This document shows positions 35,765 to 42,859 of a stretch of 64,000 nt of DNA, piece after piece. Position 1 is the stretch's first letter, and the number at the start of each line of letters is the position of its first letter. The stretch covers positions 1,674,001-1,738,000 of the forward strand of contig NZ_CP022584.1 in the NCBI RefSeq assembly GCF_002240225.1, read 5' to 3'. The notes under the pieces were generated by a model. The model had not been told where the DNA came from, did no database searches, and saw nothing but the letters and a program-made list of their open reading frames with translations. Source of the stretch: Paenibacillus physcomitrellae. GTDB taxonomy: Bacteria > Bacillota > Bacilli > Paenibacillales > Paenibacillaceae. The translations under genes and the position numbers were made by a program.

Positions 35765-36014
35765 ATTCTATAAAGATGCAATAAAAAGCATCCAAAAACT
35801 AGATAAACCAACTCGAAATCGTATTCTTGATCATATCAACATACTCTCAGAAAACCCAAAACATCCAGAACTGGATATTAAAAAAATGCAAGGTACTGAA
35901 AATCAATACCGTCTTAGGGTTGGTTCTTATAGAGTTATTTACTCTTACTTTAATGATCAGTTGATTATTGTGATTATCAAGGTTGGTTCTCGTGGTGATG
36001 TTTATAAAGCTTAG
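35748..36014 (+). CDS. relE: RelE/StbE-family toxin (mRNA interferase)
   Basis: The 88-residue protein, YEIKFYKDAIKSIQKLDKPT onwards, then KKMQGTENQYRLRVGSYRVIYSY and IIKVGSRGDVYK, has the RelE/ParE fold with the conserved RxxxGxYRVIY region and the C-terminal RGDVY. It probably cuts mRNA on the ribosome. It would stabilise the array by addiction. A promoter is expected in 35425-35520. Confidence 0.9.
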   Translation: MNYEIKFYKDAIKSIQKLDKPTRNRILDHINILSENPKHPELDIKKMQGTENQYRLRVGSYRVIYSYFNDQLIIVIIKVGSRGDVYKA

Positions 36015-36058
36015 AGGCACTAATTAGTGTCTCTTTTATTTTTGTATTGCACCGGTTT

Positions 36059-36230
36059 CAGATAACGTTCAGGCATTCACGAACCGTCACTGCCTTAAGC
36101 GACCAACGGGAGCGGCCGCGATGCGGTTAGGCAGTGCAGGGTTGTCCGCCTGGTTCCGCTTCCTCGAAATTCCTCGGGCGGACCAAGGGGCGCGTCAGCG
36201 ACCCGCAGCGTGAATGCGGTGTTATCCGAT
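36059..36230 (-). repeat. attC-like site
   Basis: Left arm CAGATAACGTTCAGGCATTC, right arm GCGTGAATGCGGTGTTATCC; inner stem CACTGCCTTA...TTAGGCAGTG and GTCCGCC...GGCGGAC. Confidence 0.85.
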
Positions 36231-36446
36231 GGACTTGCCTTCTTGATTACACTCTCAAAAAAATGTTTTTATTTAATGTAATCAATTACCTTATCAAGGT
36301 ATGTATCTAATGGTTGTGATGAGTCAACTATTAAATACTCAACATTCGATGGTGGCCTCTGACTATTATGGATCGGCTACACTTAGTTGGACAGAAAAAT
36401 TAGGGGCTAGTAGAATGAAACAATCACAATTAGGAGCGGATCTACT

Positions 36447-36728
36447 ATGCCAAAAGAAAGACGTACATTTACAGCAGAATTTAAGAGACAAATGGTTCAG
36501 TTATATGAAAACGGGAAATCAAGAGCGGCTATTGTGAAAGAGTATGAGCTAAGCCCATCTGCTCTAGATCGCTGGATTAAACAAGCGAACACCTCGGGTT
36601 CCTTCGCTGAAAAGGATAACCGAACGGCAGAAGAAAACGAACTTATTGCTCTTCGCAAAGAACTTAAGCAGCTTCGAATGGAGAATGACATTTTAAAGCA
36701 AGCCGCGCTGATCATGGGACGAAAGTAA
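36447..36728 (+). CDS. IS3-family transposase OrfA (copy 2)
   Basis: Same 93-residue product as at 25003: helix-turn-helix plus coiled coil, ending at the CGAAAG/TAA frameshift point. Confidence 0.95.
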   Translation: MPKERRTFTAEFKRQMVQLYENGKSRAAIVKEYELSPSALDRWIKQANTSGSFAEKDNRTAEENELIALRKELKQLRMENDILKQAALIMGRK

Positions 36729-36769
36729 AGATCATAAAGCAAAATCGTGATAAATACTCGGTATCAGCA

Positions 36770-37570
36770 ATGTGCAAAGTCCTACAAATCGCGAAAAGCA
36801 CTTTTTACTATGAAGCGATTGATAAAGAAAACGAAGATGAAAGTATCCTTACGGAGACTATCGTCGAGATTTTCCAGAGCAACCGCAAAGCCTACGGAAC
36901 ACGGAAGATTAAAACGAAACTTCAGGAGCAAGGATACATCGTTTCCAGGCGCCGAATTGGACGGATTATGAAAGAGCAAGGCCTTGTGTCCACATACACA
37001 ATCGCCCAGTATAAGCCGCATAAAACGGCTTGTAACGATGCAGAAACAGCTAATGTATTGAAGCGTGAGTTTGACCAAAAGGAAGCGAAACGCTTTGTCG
37101 TCAGCGATCTGACGTATGTGAAAGTCCAGCACAAGTGGCATTATATTTGCGTATTGATCGACTTATTTAACAGAGAAATCATTGGCCACAGTGCAGGTCC
37201 ACGTAAGGACGCTGCTCTAATTTCCCGTGCCTTTGCCACAGTAGAAGGCGACTTAAGCGACATTCAGTGGTTCCACACGGACCGTGGAAGTGAGTTTAAA
37301 AACCAGAATATTGATGCGCTGTTAAGGACTTTTAACATTGGTCGCTCGTTAAGCATGAAGGGCTGTCCTTACGACAACGCCGTTGCTGAAGCGACCTACA
37401 AAGTAATGAAAACCGAATTCATTAACCAGATGCATTTCCAAAGTCTTCACCATCTAAACGTAGAATTATATGACTATGTGAATTGGTTCAACAGACATAG
37501 AGTTCATGGCTCACTAGGTTACATGACACCCGTTCAGTACAAAACTACAGCCCTTAAAAAAGTTGTCTGA
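36770..37570 (+). CDS. IS3-family transposase OrfB (copy 2)
   Basis: Same 266-residue DDE transposase as at 25326, catalytic residues intact. Expected to be made mainly as the OrfAB fusion by -1 frameshifting. Confidence 0.95.
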   Translation: MCKVLQIAKSTFYYEAIDKENEDESILTETIVEIFQSNRKAYGTRKIKTKLQEQGYIVSRRRIGRIMKEQGLVSTYTIAQYKPHKTACNDAETANVLKREFDQKEAKRFVVSDLTYVKVQHKWHYICVLIDLFNREIIGHSAGPRKDAALISRAFATVEGDLSDIQWFHTDRGSEFKNQNIDALLRTFNIGRSLSMKGCPYDNAVAEATYKVMKTEFINQMHFQSLHHLNVELYDYVNWFNRHRVHGSLGYMTPVQYKTTALKKVV

Positions 37571-38051
37571 TTTACTGTTGACAGTCCAATTATTAATAGT
37601 CGCTTCAAAGGATTCTTGAGTTGTACTTTCAATTTGGCTTATCAACCTATCTCTTGCTTTAAGTCTACGATTTATTTCCGTGTGGTTGTTTAAGTAACAC
37701 TCAACATACTTGTATTCTGCCTTATGTTTACTTGATAAATCTAAACCGTTCTTAATCATTTCTGGATAAAGACACGGACTGTCAAAAATGACACTCTTCC
37801 CCTGCGATAAATAAAAGTCTATTAATTCCCAATCCACAGTGTATGAGAATTTCCCCAAAACCCATAGCTCAATATCATGTCCTTCTGCGGCTTTTAATAA
37901 CGCAGTCTTTGAGGTGTCATGATCAACAATAATTGCACCGGTTATTTGTGCAACTCTTCGAGAAAGAGTTGTTTTCCCTGAACCAGGAAATCCCGACATT
38001 TGAAGAAAAAACATCAGTGCACCTCACTACTATTTTCTTTGCAAGTCTTTC

Positions 38052-38219
38052 GGATAACGTTATTGTATTCATGAACCCGAGAACCTTAAGGCAGCCACAG
38101 CTGCCGGCCGCGACGCGGTTAGGTTCGCAGGGTTGTTCGCCTGAATCCACTTCCAGCTTCATCCTCATCGGGCGAACCAAGGGCCGACTGGCCCGCAGCG
38201 TGAATATATTGTTATATGA
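38052..38219 (-). repeat. attC-like site
   Basis: Left arm CGGATAACGTTATTGTATTC, right arm CGTGAATATATTGTTATATG; inner stem GGCAGCCACAGCTGCC and GTTCGCCTGA...CGGGCGAAC. Confidence 0.85.
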
Positions 38220-38241
38220 CGTCACAGACTTCTTCGATTAA

Positions 38242-38694
38242 CTACCAATGAATGTATCCTGACTTCTTTAAGATCTTATAGGTCATTGAATTCAATTCAT
38301 TTATTGGCTCTTTTAAACTAAAATACTTCAATTCAAGTCCTTCATTATCATTGATTGTTGGAATCCCAGATACCTTGTGGGCTTCGTATACTATAATTGC
38401 ATTATAAACTTCATCGCCATGAGGATATTGATAGTACATATCACTTCCAGATAAGACCGTTATAAATTTCAGTTCTTCTGCATTGAGTCCAGCTTCTTCA
38501 TATAATTCTCTATGTCCTGCTTCTTCAAAAGTTTCAGCTATTTCTAAGGCTCCTCCAATAACTCCCCAATCTCCTGTATCCGTTCTTCTTTGAAGCAATA
38601 TATTCTTTTCTTCGTTCAATACGATAACCGTCACACCAGTCAAAATTAAAGGTCGAGTACCGACCAATTTCCGGAGTTCTGAAATATATCCCAT
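38242..38694 (-). CDS. NUDIX hydrolase
   Basis: The 150-residue protein has Nudix box GGALEIAETFEEAGHRELYEEAGLNAEEL (first Gly-Gly-Ala form; REL-EE core intact) after ILLQRRTDTGDWGVIGG. Length and layout match ADP-ribose or nucleotide-sugar type NUDIX enzymes. It is intact, and is the first gene-bearing cassette counted from the recombinase after the three empty units. It is different from the NUDIX gene at 29.9 kb, so the two were captured independently. Confidence 0.9.
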   Translation of the reverse strand: MGYISELRKLVGTRPLILTGVTVIVLNEEKNILLQRRTDTGDWGVIGGALEIAETFEEAGHRELYEEAGLNAEELKFITVLSGSDMYYQYPHGDEVYNAIIVYEAHKVSGIPTINDNEGLELKYFSLKEPINELNSMTYKILKKSGYIHW

Positions 38695-38732
38695 CTAGAT
38701 TCCTCTTTCTAATATTCATTTGTCTGTGATGT

Positions 38733-38831
38733 CATATAACGTTCCTGTATTCACGACCCGACGTATGTCGGGTGTCCGGCGAATGCCGGGCCAAGGGCGA
38801 ATGTCCGCAGCGTGAATATGATGTTATGTGT
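38733..38831 (-). repeat. attC-like site of 287-bp unit 3
   Basis: Left arm CATATAACGTTCCTGTATTC, right arm CGTGAATATGATGTTATGTG; inner stems as in copy 4 (CCAAGGGCGAATGTCC here). Confidence 0.9.
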
Positions 38832-39020
38832 TGCTTCTGTCTTCCTGCGTTACCTTCGAAAGTTTTCTTACCGCCGGACACGCTTCGTATCCGAATTTGC
38901 TTCGTCCACTCTGTTCTTCGCCGGGCATGCTTCGTATCCGAGTTTGCTTCGTCGATCTTATCAGACCTTCAACAATTTCCAGCTTCTAAATCGATCTTAA
39001 ATATGCTCTTCAGAAGTTAC

Positions 39021-39118
39021 ACATAACGTTCCTGTATTCACGACCCGACGTATGTCGGGTATCCGTCGAATGCCGGGCCAAGGACGAATGTCCGCAGCGT
39101 GAATATGATGTTATGTGT
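39021..39118 (-). repeat. attC-like site of 287-bp unit 2
   Basis: Left arm ACATAACGTTCCTGTATTCA, right arm CGTGAATATGATGTTATGTG; it differs from the neighbours at GGGTATCCGTCG. Confidence 0.9.
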
Positions 39119-39307
39119 TGCTTCTGTCTTCCTGCGTTACCTTCGAAAGTTTTCTTACCGCCGGGCGCGCTTCGTATCCGAATTTGCTTCGTCCACTCTG
39201 TTCTTCGCCGGGCATGCTTCGTATCCGAGTTTGCTTCGTCGATCTTATCAGACCTTCAACAATTTCCAGCTTCTAAATCGATCTTAAATATGCTCTTCAG
39301 AAGTTAC

Positions 39308-39405
39308 ACATAACGTTCCTGTATTCACGACCCGACGTATGTCGGGTGTCCGGCGAATGCCGGGCCAAGGACGAATGTCCGCAGCGTGAATATGATGTTA
39401 TGTGT
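39308..39405 (-). repeat. attC-like site of 287-bp unit 1
   Basis: Left arm ACATAACGTTCCTGTATTCA, right arm CGTGAATATGATGTTATGTG, with stem CCCGACGTATGTCGGG. Confidence 0.9.
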
Positions 39406-39591
39406 TGCTTCTGTCTTCCTGCGTTACCTTCGAAAGTTTTCTTACCGCCGGACACGCTTCGTATCCGAATTTGCTTCGTCCACTCTGTTCTTCGCCGGGC
39501 ATGCTTCGTATCCGAGTTTGCTTCGTCGATCTTATCAGACCTTCAACAATTTCCAGCTTCTAAATCGATCTTAAATATGCTCTTCAGAAGT

Positions 39592-39660
39592 TACACATAA
39601 CGTCATTTATACGACCTTCATATAAATACCACATATCGGTAATTATCCGAACTTCTTCTA
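39592..39660 (-). other. Candidate attI-like primary recombination site
   Basis: The last core ACATAACGTCATTT at 39595-39608 keeps the AAC/GTTATGTG half towards the array, but the sequence beyond it matches none of the attC arms. It is the point where unit 1 ends and unique sequence starts, 105 bp from the recombinase stop. Such a half-match is what a primary insertion site should look like. Confidence 0.5.
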
Positions 39661-39688
39661 GTATAATCCATAAAGAGGTATAGGCGAA
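39660..39688 (-). promoter_or_regulatory. Candidate cassette promoter (Pc-like)
   Basis: On the minus strand TTCGCC, 17 bp, then TATACT; transcription would enter the array about 50 bp before the attI-like core. The -35 box is weak. It overlaps an inverted repeat TAGGCGA...TCGCCTA (39681-39708) at the recombinase stop, which might regulate it. Confidence 0.4.
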
Positions 39689-39706
39689 GTGAATTTTAAT
39701 CATCGC

Positions 39707-40813
39707 CTACTCCTGCTCTTCCAGATCCATCCGATCGAGCGGACTCTGGATACGTTGTATGTTTTTTGTGCTGACATGGGTATAACGCTGGGTGGTCCGG
39801 GCACTTTGATGGCCTAGCAGCTCCTGGATATACCGGAGGTCGGTTCCGCCCTCAAGCAAATGAGTCGCAAAAGAGTGGCGCAGCGAGTGAATACTTACTT
39901 TTTTGACTATACCCGCTCGTCTTCTCGCCTCTTCAAACACTTTCTGGATAGTACGCTCGGTTACGTGTCGTCCGGGATTCTGTCCTGGAAACAACCATTC
40001 CTCAGGCTGAAACTGAGCAATATAGGATTGCACCATGTTCATAGCCGCTCGAGATAAGAGAGTATTCCGGTCTTTTCTCCCTTTCCCTTGCCGTACACGC
40101 AAGGTCAGCCTTTCCGTATCCAGATCGGTCATCCGCAGCCGGACCACCTCGCTTACTCTTAACCCGGAAGAATAGGTCAGATAGAGAACAGCTTTATGTT
40201 TGGAATTCGTTATCGACGTTAAAAGCTTTTTCACTTCGTTTTCCGACAAAACGTTAGGCAAGGTATGCTGCTTTTTAGGACGGATATACTGAATTTCATT
40301 CACCGGGTTGTTTAACACGTATTTGGCATAGAAGCGGATCGCACTGATCGTCTGATTCACGCTGGAATGGGAGATGTGATTATCCAGTAGAGCCAGACAG
40401 TATTTCTGGACAGCTTCGCTGCTGATCTCGGGCGCATCCCGCGGCAGGGTCTGCACAAAACGCTGTACTTGGCTGCAATAGGCCTTGATCGTCTTGCTGC
40501 TGTAACCGCGCTTTTTTAACTCTTCGATCAGGACAGCACGGTTAAAACGGCTTTTGTTCCTGTCCTCCTTTTCAACCGCACCTATCCATTCGCACTCCTT
40601 CAGCAGTGTGGTTTCAAACGAAAGAAATTTTCTTGGAAACATCTCAAGCAGCTGTAAAATGGCAGATTTCTTATACGGAACGATCCATAATTTCTGCCCG
40701 GCATCCCAACGTCTCCCCTGAATTCTACGGATGGACACGATATGCTCCGGATGGTAAGGCAGCTTGATGCCCAGTGAATCAGCGTTCAATTTTACAACCT
40801 CTATCATGTTCAT
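39707..40813 (-). CDS. Tyrosine recombinase, candidate cassette integrase
   Basis: The 368-residue protein starts MNMIEVVKLN behind AAAAGGAGAGG (a longer frame opens at 40870). Residues about 1-65 form an extra N-terminal domain (GIKLPYHPEHIVSIRRIQGRRWDAG then LWIVPY), followed by a SAM-like core-binding domain (about 85-175) and a catalytic domain. The catalytic set is complete: Arg in SSGLRVSEVVRLR, Lys in RQGKGRKDR, HSLRHSFATHLLEGG, LLGHQSARTTQRYTHVS. It ends in IQSPLDRM, like the SPLD tail of integron integrases, but lacks their ~20-residue insert before the HxxR box. It is transcribed towards the array, unlike most intI genes. Confidence 0.85.
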   Translation of the reverse strand: MNMIEVVKLNADSLGIKLPYHPEHIVSIRRIQGRRWDAGQKLWIVPYKKSAILQLLEMFPRKFLSFETTLLKECEWIGAVEKEDRNKSRFNRAVLIEELKKRGYSSKTIKAYCSQVQRFVQTLPRDAPEISSEAVQKYCLALLDNHISHSSVNQTISAIRFYAKYVLNNPVNEIQYIRPKKQHTLPNVLSENEVKKLLTSITNSKHKAVLYLTYSSGLRVSEVVRLRMTDLDTERLTLRVRQGKGRKDRNTLLSRAAMNMVQSYIAQFQPEEWLFPGQNPGRHVTERTIQKVFEEARRRAGIVKKVSIHSLRHSFATHLLEGGTDLRYIQELLGHQSARTTQRYTHVSTKNIQRIQSPLDRMDLEEQE

Positions 40814-40870
40814 GACCTCTCCTTTTCGATAAAAAGTTACCGAAGACTGTCTCCGTCTAGTTTCCTTCAA

Positions 40871-41301
40871 ACGCAGATAACAAAAAAAAGGCCGCTTTCT
40901 CCCCTTATGGAAAAGAAAACCGCCTTCCGATGCTTTCGGAATCTATTAAACCCCTATGAAATGAATCTCCTTTCATCATTCTATACGAAGCAGATGAATC
41001 CCATCAATAGTAAGCAGCCCAAGCAGCCAGCCATTCACCTCCACTTTGTTCATTCCATTCCAACGGCGGAAATCCCCGCCTTGTAGACAACCCTACAGAA
41101 GCCACGCCTACCGTCAGTTCCCCCTGCAGAAGAGCACCTTTTCATCCAAGGTTCAACACTCCTTGGTTCCTGCCAAGGTTTAAACTCCTTAACAGGGTTT
41201 AACGCCTCTAAACAAGGTTTAGCGCCCCTTAAGAAGGTTTAACCCCCTTTAATAGGTGTAATAATAAAGGAATACCATTTACGGGAAGGTGATCGAATAT
41301 C
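40871..41301. other. Intergenic region with degenerate repeats
   Basis: A hairpin-rich stretch (AAAGGCCGCTTTCTCC, AAAACCGCCTTCCG) lies beyond the recombinase start. No gene is seen to 41147. The last 150 bp hold the 20-bp tandem repeats listed separately. Confidence 0.5.
41174..41253 (+). repeat. Four degenerate 20-bp tandem repeats before the PPOX gene
   Basis: Units start at 41174, 41194, 41214 and 41234, each with (A/C)AGGTTTA(A/G)...CTTAA; a fifth, poorer AAGGTTCAACACTCCTTGG lies at 41148. Exact 20-bp spacing (about two helix turns) suggests a multimeric regulator binding one DNA face. Confidence 0.6.
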
Positions 41302-41790
41302 ATGAATACAACCTCTCAAAACCAGCAAGCGGTTGAACAAATTCGTGAGCTGATCAAAGGCATAGAAACCGCGATGCTGACAACGGTATCGGAAGAAGGG
41401 CTGGTCTCTCGGCCCATGAAAACCCAGGAGGTAGAGTTCGATGGCGACCTCTGGTTTCTGACCAAAAAAGACACCGACAAATTCCATGAGCTGCTCCATA
41501 ACCGCCAAGTGAATGTGGCCTATGCCGGCAAATCCTTCGTTTCGATCCGAGGCGAAGCCGAGCTTGTGGACGACCCCGGGAAGCTGAAGGAATTCTGGAG
41601 CCCGGCATACGAGAAGGTTCTAGACACTACCCCTGACGACCCGAACCTTATTCTGATCAAGGTACAAGCAGACGCCGCCGAATATTGGGATGCGGGCAAC
41701 AAGTTTAAAATGGGGAAATTTTTGTTCCGCAGACTGCTTGGCAAAAATACCGAAGATACCGATATCAACCGGACTATCGAATTAGAATAA
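41302..41790 (+). CDS. Pyridoxamine 5'-phosphate oxidase-like (general stress protein 26 type)
   Basis: The 162-residue split-barrel flavoprotein has AMLTTVSEEGLVSRPMKTQEVEFDGDLWFLTKKDT and VNVAYAGKSFVSIRGEAELVDD, matching general stress protein 26. These bind FMN or FAD. It stands alone with a tandem-repeat promoter region upstream and a terminator downstream. Start MNTTSQNQQA follows GGGAAGGTG. Confidence 0.88.
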   Translation: MNTTSQNQQAVEQIRELIKGIETAMLTTVSEEGLVSRPMKTQEVEFDGDLWFLTKKDTDKFHELLHNRQVNVAYAGKSFVSIRGEAELVDDPGKLKEFWSPAYEKVLDTTPDDPNLILIKVQADAAEYWDAGNKFKMGKFLFRRLLGKNTEDTDINRTIELE

Positions 41791-41924
41791 AAACCTTGGC
41801 GATCTTGTTTGGTTGAACCCGCTGCTCCGCAAGATCCCATCAACAACAGACTGTCTCGAAAGTCATTTTGTTTTGTGATTTTCCCGGCTCCCACTGCAGT
41901 TCATACTCAAGCAAAATTCAAACC

Positions 41925-41964
41925 TCCAACCCCACTTATGCAGTGGTTTTGGAGGTTTTTTGGT
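41925..41964 (+). terminator. Rho-independent terminator
   Basis: AAACCTCCAA pairs with TTGGAGGTTT and CCACT with AGTGG around a small loop; T-run follows on the plus strand. Confidence 0.75.
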
Positions 41965-42065
41965 TCCGATTTTGGGACTGGATCATCCGAATGAACCTAC
42001 CCTTTTAGACAGCCCCTTTTCCACATTACTTCTCCCATTCCTTAGTCACTTCTCTTGTTCCTTTG

Positions 42066-42758
42066 TTACTTCCCCGGCTCCTTCTCCTTCTCCTGAATCA
42101 CCTGCTCAATCCCGAGCAGAATCAGCTTCAAACCGAACTCAAACGCACTGTCAGTCCCCATCAGCTCGAACAGCCCATTGGTAAACATTCTCCGAAATAG
42201 TCCGGCTTCCGAATCGCTCATGGAGTCAAGAAGACGAAACATCTCCTCACTCGGAAGCGTTATCTTGTCCTTAACGATAGCGGCGACATTTCGCTCATGC
42301 TGATAGGCGTCCAGAACGAAATAGAAGACATAGTTCACAAGCGTGGTGACGACTTGCATTTTCTGCTCTTGCTCCAGCGGCGTCGATTCCACGCACAGCA
42401 GCATACGGTTGGTAAACCGGATAATATCCGGTTCGTGAGGCAGTGTCATCATCATAAGCTGCGTGGAGCAGGGATACCGGCTGAGCACGCTCCGCACGGT
42501 TACCGCTAGCCCTGTCAGCTGCTCCTTCCAATCTCCCTCGGAGTGGAACTCCTCCAGAATGATCTTCGATACCTGGTTGGCCAGACGCTGGTAAAGATCC
42601 TGCTTGCTTTTAAAGTACCAGTACAGAGAGGGGGCCTGGATTCCCAGCCGGTCGGCGAGCCGCCTCAAGCTGAATTTCTCGATCCCCTCTTCCCCCAGAA
42701 GCCCCCACGAGGCCTCCAAAATCTTATCCTCCGAAATCTGAGGTTGCTGCTTTTTCAT
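42066..42758 (-). CDS. TetR-family repressor
   Basis: The 230-residue protein has a TetR helix-turn-helix at the N-terminus (KFSLRRLADRLGIQAPSLYWYFKSKQDLYQRL, about residues 29-60) and a helical ligand domain. It is divergent from the MATE exporter gene with three operator-like motifs in the 100 bp between them. It probably represses both genes and is released by an exported drug. Confidence 0.9.
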   Translation of the reverse strand: MKKQQPQISEDKILEASWGLLGEEGIEKFSLRRLADRLGIQAPSLYWYFKSKQDLYQRLANQVSKIILEEFHSEGDWKEQLTGLAVTVRSVLSRYPCSTQLMMMTLPHEPDIIRFTNRMLLCVESTPLEQEQKMQVVTTLVNYVFYFVLDAYQHERNVAAIVKDKITLPSEEMFRLLDSMSDSEAGLFRRMFTNGLFELMGTDSAFEFGLKLILLGIEQVIQEKEKEPGK

Positions 42759-42774
42759 CGTTATCCGCCCTTTT

Positions 42775-42858
42775 ATCTAACAGTGTAAGTTTATGCTTTA
42801 CAGGTTTATAAGTTCATGATATCATCTAACACTGTAAGGTTCAAACTAACACCGTTAG
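42775..42858. promoter_or_regulatory. Three TetR operator-like motifs
   Basis: ATCTAACAGTGTAAG (42775-42789), ATCTAACACTGTAAGG (42824-42839) and the perfect palindrome CTAACACCGTTAG (42846-42858) share the core TCTAACxxTGTxAG. They cover both divergent promoters. Confidence 0.7.
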
Positions 42859-42859
42859 A

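Larger units (their letters stand above)
36369..37588 (+). mobile_element. IS3-family insertion sequence, copy 2 (1220 bp)
   Basis: It has the same ends and length as the copy at 24925 and I found no difference between the two. It is flanked by 4-bp duplications ATTA (36365-36368 and 37589-37592), so this was a separate transposition event. It splits the P-loop kinase gene. Confidence 0.95.
36269..38014 (-). pseudogene. P-loop kinase/AAA-type gene, split by an IS3 element
   Basis: The 5' part (38014-37589) encodes MFFLQMSGFPGSGKTTLSRR (Walker A), IIVDHDTSKTALL and SVIFDSPCLYPEMI. Removing the IS and one ATTA repeat joins ATINN to SQRPPSNVEYLIVDSSQPLD and TYLDKVIDYIK, ending at 36269. The rebuilt protein has about 174 residues and resembles small ATP-binding kinases of the adenylate/gluconate kinase type; substrate is unknown. 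Apart from the IS it shows no other lesion, so the insertion is recent. Confidence 0.88.
38741..39601 (-). repeat. Three tandem 287-bp cassettes without sense gene
   Basis: Units 38741-39027, 39028-39314 and 39315-39601 each hold one attC-like site (left) and a 190-bp body with no minus-strand gene. Body variants alternate: units 1 and 3 have CCGGACACGCTTCG, unit 2 and the remote copy at 31.5 kb have CCGGGCGCGCTTCG. Unit 2 also has a variant site (GGGTATCCGTCGAATG). This mix argues against simple stepwise duplication. Confidence 0.92.
18806..39602 (-). other. Integron-like gene-cassette array
   Basis: About 20 imperfect palindromic sites, each with outer arms containing TAAC (left) and GTTA (right), separate short genes with no common pathway. 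Nearly every gene is on the minus strand, pointing away from the tyrosine recombinase at 39707-40813. Each site follows the 3' end of the gene to its right, the gene-then-attC order of integron cassettes. Several stop codons or start regions lie inside the sites. Sites fall into subtypes that share internal hairpins. Sites from about 27.7 to 39.6 kb are well preserved; those from 18.8 to 27.1 kb are mostly eroded. Confidence 0.75.

Noticed and set aside
18806..39601. Palindromic sites read as REP/BIME or MITE repeats
   Set aside because: They occur one per gene at 3' ends in one orientation, end in AAC/GTT cores, and are confined to the stretch beside the recombinase. Dispersed repeats or transposons would not be so ordered, and no target duplications are seen.
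39707..40813. Recombinase as a prophage or ICE integrase
   Set aside because: No phage or conjugation gene lies nearby, and the sequence on its array side is built only of cassettes.
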